From QHXW01 sp035297145 (GTDB lineage: Bacteria > Acidobacteriota > Terriglobia > Bryobacterales > Bryobacteraceae), in the NCBI GenBank assembly GCA_035297145.1, contig DATGZN010000112.1, forward strand, positions 1-64,000: DNA of 64,000 bases, in the 5' to 3' direction. A program made the translations under genes and the position numbers. The notes beneath the pieces are model-generated. The model ran no database searches. It was not told where the DNA came from and saw only the letters and a list, made by a program, of their open reading frames with translations. Shown piece by piece: positions 16,794 to 24,206 of this stretch; position 1 is the stretch's first letter, and every line of letters starts with the position of its first letter.

Positions 16794-18038
16794 ATGCCCC
16801 TGCGCGATTCGATCCGGCACATCACCGGCCTCGCCGTACTGGCTGCGCTCACCATGGGTATCTACTGGTCGATGCGTCTGGCTTGGGCGGATTATCTGTT
16901 TCGCACCGATGCGGAGGCTTCGATCAGGCAGGCAGTGCGTTTGGCGCCGTGGAATGCCGAGTACCACGCGCGGTTAGCGGCGATTCTGGAAGGGAGCGGA
17001 GACGCCGGGGCCGAAGCTGAGCTGCGGAAGGCGGTGGAAGCCAATCCCCGGCTAGCCAGCGGCTGGGTCGAGCTGGGGTTGCGCGCCGAACGCGCTGGAG
17101 ATTTGGCAGGCGCGGAGACTTGCCTCTTGCGCGCGGCTCGCGCGGACCACACGTACTCAACCCAATGGACCGTGGCCAACTTCTATTTCCGGCACGAGCA
17201 GCGCGAGAAATTCTGGCCTGTAGTACGGCGGGCGCTCGAAATCGGCGACGTGGAGGCGTACGATCCCGCGCCGCTGTTCCGCCTGTGCTGGAAGCTCTCG
17301 CGCGACCCGGATAGCATTCTGGAGCATGCCATCCCGGATGTCGGACCAGTCGAGTCGCGCTATTTGCAATTTCTGGTGCGCGAAAATCGCGCGCCGGCCG
17401 CGGAGCATGTGACCGAGCGCGTGGTGGCCCTGAGCGGCGAACACGATCTGGGCGCGGTGTTCGAGTATTGCGACCGGCTGATTGCCGAGGGCGATGCCGA
17501 ACGCGCCATTCATGCATGGAACGCGCTCTGCTGGCGCACCCTGCACGGCTACCGGCCGCTTGAGCCCGCGGCGGGAGTTTCGCTCACCAACGCAAACTTC
17601 TCAGCGCAGCCGGCCGGACACGGGTTCGATTGGCGCATGCCGGCAATCGATGGGGTGACTGCGGAGCGCGGCGGGCTGCCGCCACGGCTCTGGATTACCC
17701 TCGATGGCCAGGAGCCGGAGAACTGCACTCTGGTCGAGCAGGTGCTGGCCCTTGCGCCGAAGCACAAGTACCAGCTGCGTTTTCGATATCAGACCGACGG
17801 CCTCGCCGCGCAATCCGGAGTTCGGTGGCGACTGATGGATGTCGCCGGGCATGCCGAGATCGCGAGTGACGCCGCGGATCTTTCGAGCGAGCAGGAAACG
17901 CCGGCCGTCATCCGATTCAGTGCGCCACCGGGTGTTCGCCTGGCGCGACTCGTGTTGGCTTACCGGCGTGTGCCCGGCACGGTCCGGATTGAAGGCAGAG
18001 TATCCGTCTCCGAAATCGCCCTGGAGTTCGATCGATGA
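16794..18038 (+). CDS. TPR protein paired with O-antigen ligase
   Basis: A 414-residue membrane-anchored protein with one N-terminal helix (about 10-28). Tetratricopeptide-like repeats follow (AVRLAPWNAEYHARLAAIL, AVEANPRLASGWVELGL and more to about 250), and the C-terminal 150 residues form a beta-rich domain resembling a carbohydrate-binding sandwich. It overlaps the O-antigen ligase gene by ATGA, so the two are co-translated. The likely role is to assist the ligase in assembling or attaching a surface polysaccharide from the periplasmic side. That role is inferred from context. No clear ribosome site precedes the ATG. Confidence 0.75.
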   Translation: MPLRDSIRHITGLAVLAALTMGIYWSMRLAWADYLFRTDAEASIRQAVRLAPWNAEYHARLAAILEGSGDAGAEAELRKAVEANPRLASGWVELGLRAERAGDLAGAETCLLRAARADHTYSTQWTVANFYFRHEQREKFWPVVRRALEIGDVEAYDPAPLFRLCWKLSRDPDSILEHAIPDVGPVESRYLQFLVRENRAPAAEHVTERVVALSGEHDLGAVFEYCDRLIAEGDAERAIHAWNALCWRTLHGYRPLEPAAGVSLTNANFSAQPAGHGFDWRMPAIDGVTAERGGLPPRLWITLDGQEPENCTLVEQVLALAPKHKYQLRFRYQTDGLAAQSGVRWRLMDVAGHAEIASDAADLSSEQETPAVIRFSAPPGVRLARLVLAYRRVPGTVRIEGRVSVSEIALEFDR

Positions 18039-19180
18039 ATCGCGGACTCGCGGACGCCCTCGCGGCTGCGCTGTTTCTGGGCGTGCTCACGTGCTGGGCG
18101 CCGGGTTTTTGGCCCGTAGCTCTGGTCGAGGTGTGCGCCTTGGTGCTGCTCGGCTGGGTGATCGTGACGCGCCAGATTGGTGGGGCTGGATTCGCCCTTT
18201 GCGCGATGGCCGCCGTCGTGGGTTGGGGCCTCGGGCAGTTCGCCGGCGGTGTTACGGCATACCGCTTCGAAACGGGAAAAGCGGTGCTCTACTGGGCCGC
18301 CAATGCCGCCATCTTCGTGGCCGCGCGCGCAGCTTGCGCCACCAATCTCACGCGAAATCGTTTTCTACGCTGCATTCTGTGGTTCGGCGCGACAGTGAGC
18401 TTGTTCGTCGTATTGGAGTACTTCACCTCGCAAGGCAAAATCTTTTGGTGGTTCCCGAGCGGCCAGGACCGCGTGCTTGGTCCTTTCCTCTATAAGAACG
18501 AGTGCGCGGCATTCGTCGAGCTGGTGTTTCCCCTGGTTGTGTATCAGTCACTTGTGGATGATCGCGATTCCCTCGTTTACATCGGCGTGGCCGCTACCAT
18601 GTTTGCGGCGGTCATCACCACGGTTTCACGCGCCGGTGCGGTGCTGGTTACTGGCGAATTGGTGGTCGTGGTTCTGCTGGCGTGGCGGCGTGGGCTGATC
18701 CCGGGCGCGAGCTTACGGCGGTGGCTCGCTTGGACGGCGGTCTTCAGCGTGGCGCTCGCGGCAGTCGTCGGCTGGCAGGTGACGCTCGAAAAGTTTCGCG
18801 AGCCCGAGCCATATCGCGTGCGCACGGAGTTGCTGCGCTCGTCGCTCGCGATGGTTGCGGAAAAGCCGCTGACCGGATTCGGCCTCGGTACGTGGCCGGT
18901 GGTCTATCCCGCCTATGCGCGATTTGACGATGGTCTCGCGGCCAATCACGCGCACAACGATTGGGCCGAGTGGACGGCCGAAGGCGGCGTGCCGTTTGTA
19001 GCACTAATAGCACTGCTGGCCCTCTGGAGCATCCGACCGGCGGTGGACTCGCTCTGGGGCATCGGCGTGCCCGTAGTTTTCCTGCACAGCCTGGTGGATT
19101 ACCCGCTGCGCGAGCCGGCCCTCGCCGCGGTATTCTTCGCGATGATGGGGGCGCTCGCCGCACGGTCGAGCAAGGAGTAA
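18035..19180 (+). CDS. O-antigen ligase family (Wzy_C) membrane protein
   Basis: A 381-residue polytopic protein with about ten hydrophobic helices. The large periplasmic loop near residues 300-320 contains NHAHNDWAEWTAEGGV, the hallmark H-N-x-x-x-E-x-x-x-E/G motif of WaaL/Wzy_C ligases and polymerases. These enzymes join or polymerise undecaprenyl-linked glycans on the periplasmic face. Its start overlaps the TPR gene by four bases. Whether it is ligase or polymerase cannot be settled from sequence. Confidence 0.87.
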   Translation: MNRGLADALAAALFLGVLTCWAPGFWPVALVEVCALVLLGWVIVTRQIGGAGFALCAMAAVVGWGLGQFAGGVTAYRFETGKAVLYWAANAAIFVAARAACATNLTRNRFLRCILWFGATVSLFVVLEYFTSQGKIFWWFPSGQDRVLGPFLYKNECAAFVELVFPLVVYQSLVDDRDSLVYIGVAATMFAAVITTVSRAGAVLVTGELVVVVLLAWRRGLIPGASLRRWLAWTAVFSVALAAVVGWQVTLEKFREPEPYRVRTELLRSSLAMVAEKPLTGFGLGTWPVVYPAYARFDDGLAANHAHNDWAEWTAEGGVPFVALIALLALWSIRPAVDSLWGIGVPVVFLHSLVDYPLREPALAAVFFAMMGALAARSSKE

Positions 19181-19231
19181 GCGCTGGCGTTTCGGCTGGG
19201 CGATATATACTCACGCAAACGCCCGCATCAC

Positions 19232-20974
19232 CTATAGCGGCACGTGCAGCGTCCCCACCAGTCCCGACGGTATATCCCGAAAACCCAGGCTGAATCCAGT
19301 CGTGCCGGGCGGAGTCTTCACGCGCGCGCCGAGCACCAGGCCCTCGCCCTGAATCTTTTGGAACATGGCTTCGGAAAAGCTGAGTGGCACTGTGGTCAGT
19401 TGCTCGACTTTCCCCACCACCACGAGGAATTGCAGCGAGCCGGTCCATTGGCCGTCCTTGGGCTCAAGGGTAATGGTGCGCGGATCAACGGTCACCGATA
19501 GCTTGTAGCCGCCATCGGTGGGGGCCAGGTGCGCGGTGATGCCGATCCCTGCGTAAGCGATCGGGGCTGTGATCGCGTCGGCTAGCGAGGGAGCCACGGC
19601 TGGTTTGCTTGTGGCCACATAGCCCGGCCGGTAGCGCAGTTTCAAATCGGGGCGCCGCGTGGAAACTTCGAGCCTGTGATAGGTATTATCCAAGCTGTCG
19701 GGCGGCGGGTAAAATGCGAGCGAGTAGGTCACATTGGCATCGCTCGCGGCTTCCTGCATCGCCGTGTGCAGTTCGTTGATCTGGTAGAAGGCGCGGCCGC
19801 CGGTTTCCTCGGCAAGACCTTGGAGCGTTTCATAGGCGAAGTCCGTGGGCGTGCCGGATCTCCGGGGTCTGTTCTGCCTGCCGATAGAGGCGCGATCGGC
19901 TTGAAACGGCGCCGCCACGGTGACGCCGCGCGCGTCGACCGGATAGACCGCCACATCCGCTTCATTCAGTGCACGAATGGCGCGCTCGACGTCCGTCTCA
20001 AAGGAAAGGCCGGTTCCCGGCGCTCCGCTGGCGGATGAATTCGAAGCCGAGGAACTCGAACTGCCACTGGCGGACCCTCGACTGCTTCTTGCGCCGCCGC
20101 CACCGCCTCCGGTTGCCCGTCCACCGCCCTGCCGGCTCTCTCTTGGCCCGCGGCGGGAATCGCGCCCGTTGGCACTACTCTGGGGTGCGCTGTCTCCACT
20201 GTTGTGCAGGCCCAGTTGAATCGGGAACCCGCTTGAGATCCAGATCAGGGTCTTTCGGCCGGGAACGCTCTGAAGATGAGCCGCGATGGTTTGGAGCGCC
20301 GCCGCCGTGCGCGTGGCGCGGACAGTCTCGGCATAATCGGTGTAGGCCTGATTAGAGGACGCCATAAAGCTATCCCATTGAGCGGTTGTCGTGCTATCGC
20401 CCGTAACGGACCCGGACGATGCCGGCGGGGCAGCCGACGCAGCGGCTTCGGGACTGCCGCGATTTCCGTGCTTGTCGAGAGCGGCGATCAGGGAAGCCGT
20501 ATCCTGCGAAAAATCGTGAAGCAGGGTGAGCGAGTCACCCAATACGAACACCGCCACGCGATCGCTGGGAGCGAGACTCCGCAGATATTTCAGAAATTCC
20601 TTCTTGGCGACCTGCTGATCTCCAAGCTGAGTGTTCAACTCATCGAAGAGAAACGCGGTCACGCGCGCGGCGCCCAATGCCGGTCCGTTGGTGAAGGTCA
20701 AAGGAGCGGCCGAAGCAGTGCCGTCGGCGTGGCGAGCATCATCCAGCGCAAATATTGCAATTTTCTCTTCCTGATCGTTATCGCGCAACAGGAAATCGTC
20801 CCGCTTGAGATCGTCTACCGGTTTCCCATGCTTGTCCTTCACCACCACGTTCAGCACCACGAGGTGCGATGACGAGTGAAACGCGGCAGGCTCCGGCGCC
20901 GGTTGTTGCGCGGGAAGCGAGCCGAGCGACACAAGCGTCACCCAAACGGCCGGGCGGAACGAGCGATGTGCCAT
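19232..20974 (-). CDS. Secreted VWFA-related domain protein with Gly/Ser-rich insert
   Basis: A 580-residue secreted protein with signal peptide (SFRPAVWVTLVSLGSLPAQ). Its N-terminal beta module carries VVLNVVVKDKHGKPVDDL, and a VWA-like domain begins at VTAFLFDELNTQ, the usual form of the first MIDAS loop in this family. A low-complexity stretch of Gly, Ser and Arg (about residues 245-320) interrupts the A domain just before the VERAIRALNEADVAVYPVDARG segment. The C-terminal half has the family motif VTYSLAFYPPPDSLDNTYHRLEV. Only 14-23 bases separate it from the divergent oxidoreductase gene. Function is unknown. Confidence 0.87.
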   Translation of the reverse strand: MAHRSFRPAVWVTLVSLGSLPAQQPAPEPAAFHSSSHLVVLNVVVKDKHGKPVDDLKRDDFLLRDNDQEEKIAIFALDDARHADGTASAAPLTFTNGPALGAARVTAFLFDELNTQLGDQQVAKKEFLKYLRSLAPSDRVAVFVLGDSLTLLHDFSQDTASLIAALDKHGNRGSPEAAASAAPPASSGSVTGDSTTTAQWDSFMASSNQAYTDYAETVRATRTAAALQTIAAHLQSVPGRKTLIWISSGFPIQLGLHNSGDSAPQSSANGRDSRRGPRESRQGGGRATGGGGGGARSSRGSASGSSSSSASNSSASGAPGTGLSFETDVERAIRALNEADVAVYPVDARGVTVAAPFQADRASIGRQNRPRRSGTPTDFAYETLQGLAEETGGRAFYQINELHTAMQEAASDANVTYSLAFYPPPDSLDNTYHRLEVSTRRPDLKLRYRPGYVATSKPAVAPSLADAITAPIAYAGIGITAHLAPTDGGYKLSVTVDPRTITLEPKDGQWTGSLQFLVVVGKVEQLTTVPLSFSEAMFQKIQGEGLVLGARVKTPPGTTGFSLGFRDIPSGLVGTLHVPL

Positions 20975-20997
20975 AGAACCGTTATACGATGTTCGTT

Positions 20998-22320
20998 ATG
21001 CCCACCACACGTCGAAACTTCATCGAACAGTCCGTCGCGGGAGCGCTCACCACTGCTCTCGCTGCAAAATCGTCGGCTCTGGCCGCGCCCGCTAACTCTG
21101 CTGTGACCGTCGGCTTGATCGGCGCCGGCATTCGTGGACTCGAACTGATGCAGGCCGCCATCGGCGATGGCGCAAAGGTTGCGATGGTCTGCGATCTTTA
21201 CGATGGACACCTGCGCCGTGCGCAGGAGATCCAACCCAATACTCCCACCACTCGCGACTTCAACAAGGTCATCAACAACAAAGAGATTCAAGCCGTGATC
21301 TGCGCGACTTCCGATCACTGGCACGCGCCCGTGGCCATTGCCGCCATGAAGGCCGGCCAGGACGTGTATTGCGAAAAGCCCATGGCGCACACCATCCCCG
21401 AGGCACTCGAAATGGCGAAAGTCTCGCGCGAAACCGGTCGCCTCGTCCAGGTTGGCAGCCAGAGCCTCAGCATGCTGAGCACGAAAAAGGCCAAGGAGTG
21501 GTACGACGCCGGCGCCATTGGCAAGGTCTTTATGGCGCAATGCTCCATCTATCGCTCTAACGCTATCGGCGCCTGGCGGTACCCCGTTCCGCCCGATGCT
21601 TCACCCGAAACGGTCGATTGGGACCGGTTTCAGGCTAACGTTGCGAAACGCCCGTTCGACGCCAATCGCTTCTTCCAATTCCGCAACTGGTGGGAGTACG
21701 GCACCGGCATCGCGGGCGACGAGTACGTCCACTTGCTTTCTCGCGTGCACTATATATTAGGTGTGCAATTTCCCCAGAGCGCCACCGCCGAAGGCGGCAT
21801 ATATAAATGGACCGGCGATCGCGATGTTCCCGATATCCACAACACCCTCTACGATTACGGCAAATTCACGGTACAGGTGAGCGCCAACCTGGTGTCGAAC
21901 TGGGATGGTGGCGAAATCGTTCGTTTGATGGGAGATAAGGGAACCATCGAGATGAGCGAAGACCGCGCCAGCGCCGTCCTGGTTCCATACACCCCCCGAG
22001 AAGACTACGAGTATCCGCTGGAAAGCTGGCCTAAACCTTTGAAAGAGCAGTTCATAGCCAAGCATAAGAACGACCCCCTCGCCGACATCGGCCTGGCCAA
22101 CAAGCAGCCCCAGCGGAAACCGGAGAAGTTTGTGCAGCAGCGCGAAGGCACCGAGGATCACATCGCGAACTTCCTGGAATGCGTGCACACACGCCAGCAA
22201 CCTATTGAGAACGTTGAATTTGGACTCGGCACCGCAGTCGCGTGCCACATGGCCAACATCTCCTATCGCGAGAAAAAGCGCGTTTTCTGGGATTCCCAGA
22301 CATCAGCGCTCCGAAGTTAA
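20998..22320 (+). CDS. Gfo/Idh/MocA family oxidoreductase with twin-arginine signal
   Basis: A 440-residue NAD(P)-dependent oxidoreductase, usually acting on sugars or inositols. The N-terminus MPTTRRNFIEQ followed by a hydrophobic A/L region is a twin-arginine export signal, so the enzyme should be folded and exported with its cofactor. The Rossmann motif GLIGAGIRG is near residue 40, and CEKPMAHT is the family's catalytic-lysine segment. The C-terminal domain closes with the usual EDHIANFLECVHTRQQP. I prefer the ATG at 20998 over the ATG at 20989 because it places the RR motif at the start. Sugar specificity cannot be read. Confidence 0.88.
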   Translation: MPTTRRNFIEQSVAGALTTALAAKSSALAAPANSAVTVGLIGAGIRGLELMQAAIGDGAKVAMVCDLYDGHLRRAQEIQPNTPTTRDFNKVINNKEIQAVICATSDHWHAPVAIAAMKAGQDVYCEKPMAHTIPEALEMAKVSRETGRLVQVGSQSLSMLSTKKAKEWYDAGAIGKVFMAQCSIYRSNAIGAWRYPVPPDASPETVDWDRFQANVAKRPFDANRFFQFRNWWEYGTGIAGDEYVHLLSRVHYILGVQFPQSATAEGGIYKWTGDRDVPDIHNTLYDYGKFTVQVSANLVSNWDGGEIVRLMGDKGTIEMSEDRASAVLVPYTPREDYEYPLESWPKPLKEQFIAKHKNDPLADIGLANKQPQRKPEKFVQQREGTEDHIANFLECVHTRQQPIENVEFGLGTAVACHMANISYREKKRVFWDSQTSALRS

Positions 22321-22325
22321 GGCTC

Positions 22326-22354
22326 TTGACAATCGATTGATTCAAACGCACAAT
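22326..22354 (+). promoter_or_regulatory. Promoter of the TetR-type regulator
   Basis: A consensus -35 TTGACA (22326-22331), a 17-base spacer and a -10 CACAAT (22349-22354) lie immediately upstream of the regulator gene. The predicted start of transcription is near 22361, leaving a leader of only about 14 bases. Confidence 0.65.
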
Positions 22355-22370
22355 TGAATCAATCGATTGT
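22329..22370. promoter_or_regulatory. Perfect 17-bp inverted repeat, probable TetR operator
   Basis: ACAATCGATTGATTCAA (22329-22345) and its exact reverse complement (22354-22370) are separated by 8 bases. Each arm itself contains the palindrome CAATCGATTG. The element covers half of the -35, all of the spacer, the end of the -10 and the transcript start. A bound dimer, or pair of dimers, would block RNA polymerase. The first gene downstream is a TetR-type repressor, so autoregulation is the simple reading. Confidence 0.75.
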
Positions 22371-22374
22371 TTCA

Positions 22375-23004
22375 ATGAGCCAGACCACTAAAGACAAAAT
22401 CTTAGACATCGCTGAGCGGCTGTTCGGCGAGCAGGGTTACGAGTCGACATCGCTGCGGCACGTCATTTTCGAAGCCGGCGTCAACCTGGCTGCCGTCCAT
22501 TACCACTTCGGTTCCAAGGAAGAGCTACTCGACGCTGTAGTTTTGCGCGGAGCAACACCTTTGAATGAGGAGAGAATTGCGCTGCTCGATCGCTACGAAC
22601 ACGAATCGGCGCCAAATCCTGTGCCGGTCGAAAAAGTGCTGCGAGCGATCCTATTGCCGACGTTCCGGATGAAGGAGCGCAACCCGCAATTCGTGAAGCT
22701 GATGGGCCAGCTACACGGAGAGGGGTTGATGCCGGCCATGGTGAAGCGCCACTTTCGACCGCTGGTGGAGCGATTCATGGGTGCGCTGCGCCACACTTTG
22801 CGGGATCTGCCCCCAGAGGAACTGTTCTGGCGGGTACAGTTCATGTTCGGTGCGATGGCGCAGGTTTTGCGCGGTCCTCACTTGATACCAATGCCGGAAG
22901 GCTTTGTCGAATCGGGTGACACCGAGGAGATGGTGGACCGATTGGTGGGTTTTATGGCGGCCGGATTTCACGCGCCGGTGGCGGCTACTGTCCAGGAGAA
23001 GTAG
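22375..23004 (+). CDS. TetR/AcrR transcriptional regulator, CecR-like
   Basis: A 209-residue regulator. Residues about 5-50 form the TetR helix-turn-helix (ILDIAERLFGEQGYESTSLRHV, then AAVHYHFGSKEELL). The C-terminal part resembles the CecR/YbiH (DUF1956) ligand-binding domain. I choose the ATG at 22375 because an in-frame TTG at 22354 lies inside the operator. In E. coli, CecR controls the ybhGFSR efflux operon. Here the same kind of pump follows downstream, after three intervening genes. The ligand is unknown. The regulator probably represses its own promoter and the pump. Confidence 0.87.
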   Translation: MSQTTKDKILDIAERLFGEQGYESTSLRHVIFEAGVNLAAVHYHFGSKEELLDAVVLRGATPLNEERIALLDRYEHESAPNPVPVEKVLRAILLPTFRMKERNPQFVKLMGQLHGEGLMPAMVKRHFRPLVERFMGALRHTLRDLPPEELFWRVQFMFGAMAQVLRGPHLIPMPEGFVESGDTEEMVDRLVGFMAAGFHAPVAATVQEK

Positions 23005-23009
23005 ATGCG
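22993..23009 (+). repeat. Left copy of 17-bp direct repeat around a stop/start junction
   Basis: CAGGAGAAGTAGATGCG here is identical to 24190-24206. It includes the last codons and stop of the TetR gene and an ATG that opens a 21-codon frame. The distance between copies is 1197 bases. Confidence 0.7.
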
Positions 23010-23070
23010 GCTTGTTTGTATTTTGGCCGTTCCCACAATATTTCATGCGCTGATCCGTCTAGGTGGGTAG
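23005..23070 (+). CDS. 21-codon mini-frame, possible remnant of the tolC start or leader peptide
   Basis: An ATG directly follows the TetR stop, and AGGAG lies seven bases upstream of the ATG. It encodes MRLVCILAVPTIFHALIRLGG and stops at a TAG that abuts the ATG of the sigma factor gene. Its first four residues equal those of the TolC-like protein (MRLVSLWLAAVPLL). It may be a left-over copy of the tolC 5' end after insertion of the sigma-factor block, or a leader that couples translation of the sigma factor to the regulator. Expression is unproven. Confidence 0.35.
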   Translation: MRLVCILAVPTIFHALIRLGG

Positions 23071-23658
23071 ATGGAGAAAGTGCTCAGCACCGATATGGTT
23101 GCCATCGACCAGAATCGGCGCATCTCCGAAACGATTACTCGGGAACAGGCGCGGCTGCGCCAATTCATCCGTAAGCACGTCCGTGACGATGGCGACGCGG
23201 AAGACATCTTCCAGGAAGTGTTCTACGAACTGGTGGATGCTTATCGGCTGATGAAACCCATCGAGAAAGTGGGGGCGTGGCTGTTTCGCGTAGCGCGCAA
23301 CAGGATCATCGACCTGTTTCGCGCCAGGCGTCCGGCCGTCTTAGGGAATGATTCTATTCTCACAATGGAAGACGGCGAGGCACACCAATGGGAGGACTTG
23401 CTCCCCTCGCCGGATGCGGGGCCTGAGGCCGCTTATGCGCGCAGCGTGTTGTTGGAAGAACTGGATGCCGCGCTCGAAGAGTTGCCCGAGGAGCAACGCG
23501 ATGTTTTTGTTGCGCATGAAATAGAGGGCCGAAGTTTTAGGGAATTGAGCGAAGCAACCGTCGTGAGCGTCAACACGTTGCTGTCCCGAAAGCGATATGC
23601 AGTGCTGCAACTGCGGCGTCGATTGCAGGCCATGCATGACGAGTTTGGCAAGAATTGA
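23071..23658 (+). CDS. RNA polymerase ECF-type sigma factor
   Basis: A 195-residue sigma-70 family protein of ECF size. Region 2 spans about 30-95 (DAEDIFQEVFYELVDAYRL, then GAWLFRVARNRIIDLFRARR). Region 4 spans about 130-185 (LEELPEEQRDVFVAHEIEGRSFRELSE and the helix-turn-helix VSVNTLLSRKRYAVLQLRRRL). Regions 1.1 and 3 are missing as expected. No classical zinc-finger anti-sigma factor is adjacent. The small membrane protein downstream is the only candidate partner. It sits between a CecR-like regulator and an efflux pump, an unusual place for a sigma factor. Confidence 0.9.
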   Translation: MEKVLSTDMVAIDQNRRISETITREQARLRQFIRKHVRDDGDAEDIFQEVFYELVDAYRLMKPIEKVGAWLFRVARNRIIDLFRARRPAVLGNDSILTMEDGEAHQWEDLLPSPDAGPEAAYARSVLLEELDAALEELPEEQRDVFVAHEIEGRSFRELSEATVVSVNTLLSRKRYAVLQLRRRLQAMHDEFGKN

Positions 23659-23668
23659 GGAATGGGAA

Positions 23669-24022
23669 ATGAAGAGATACCGCTTTTTGAGAGCCCTGAA
23701 GATCGCCTTGTTTGGAACCTTGGCTGTGGCGGCCATCAGCTTCTTGGTGATGGGCCTCTGGAACGTCTTAATGCCGAGCATCTTCGCGGTTCGAGCGATC
23801 ACCTTCTGGCAGGCGCTCGAACTCTTGGTGTTAAGCAAGCTGCTCTTCGGAGGGTTCCGCCCATATCCTGGCGGCAGCCCGCGCTGGCGCCGTCGCATGA
23901 TGGAACGTTGGGAACAGATGACACCGGAAGAGCGTGAGAAGTTCAAGCAGGGAATGCGCCACGGCTGCGATCTCCGCCACAGGGGAGATGCGCCAGACAG
24001 GGGAGCAGAGGTGCGGGCATGA
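23669..24022 (+). CDS. Small membrane protein encoded after the ECF sigma factor
   Basis: A 117-residue protein, unassigned. The ATG at 23669 is ten bases after the sigma stop, with GGAATGGG just upstream. Residues about 8-35 and 45-60 are hydrophobic and likely span the membrane. The remainder is a basic, tryptophan-rich cytoplasmic tail (RWRRRMMERWEQMTPEEREKFKQGM). Short proteins of this shape, with a PEEREKF helix, often follow ECF sigma genes. It could bind or tether the sigma factor, but it lacks a recognisable anti-sigma motif. Its stop overlaps the next ATG (ATGA). Confidence 0.7.
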   Translation: MKRYRFLRALKIALFGTLAVAAISFLVMGLWNVLMPSIFAVRAITFWQALELLVLSKLLFGGFRPYPGGSPRWRRRMMERWEQMTPEEREKFKQGMRHGCDLRHRGDAPDRGAEVRA

Positions 24023-24201
24023 GTTCCATCGATCGCACCAAAACCGAGTTCACTGCCGCCATTGCGAGAGGCGTAGACCAGTGCATAGTCATAGGTTCGT
24101 GGCCGCAGCCGTGGCGCGACGCCTTGCAGAGATCCGCAGAGCGCAACTTGAAAGTGTTGGCCGTGGATGAGGATCCGCAATCGGACCTTCAGGAGAAGTA
24201 G
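24019..24201 (+). CDS. 60-residue protein of unknown function
   Basis: The ATG overlaps the preceding stop as ATGA (24019-24022), and the stop codon abuts the tolC ATG, so it is translated in line with its neighbours. The sequence (RTKTEFTAAIARGVDQCIVIGSW, then LKVLAVDEDPQ) weakly resembles the first beta-alpha-beta unit of SAM-dependent methyltransferases of the leucine-carboxyl-methyltransferase type (FFD..AIAAGVRQVVILGAG). It may be a truncated gene that kept its reading frame. No function is claimed. Confidence 0.5.
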   Translation: MSSIDRTKTEFTAAIARGVDQCIVIGSWPQPWRDALQRSAERNLKVLAVDEDPQSDLQEK

Positions 24202-24206
24202 ATGCG
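24190..24206 (+). repeat. Right copy of 17-bp direct repeat at the tolC start
   Basis: Identical to 22993-23009. This copy contains the stop of the 60-residue gene, the AGGAG ribosome site and the true start of the TolC-like gene. Confidence 0.7.
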
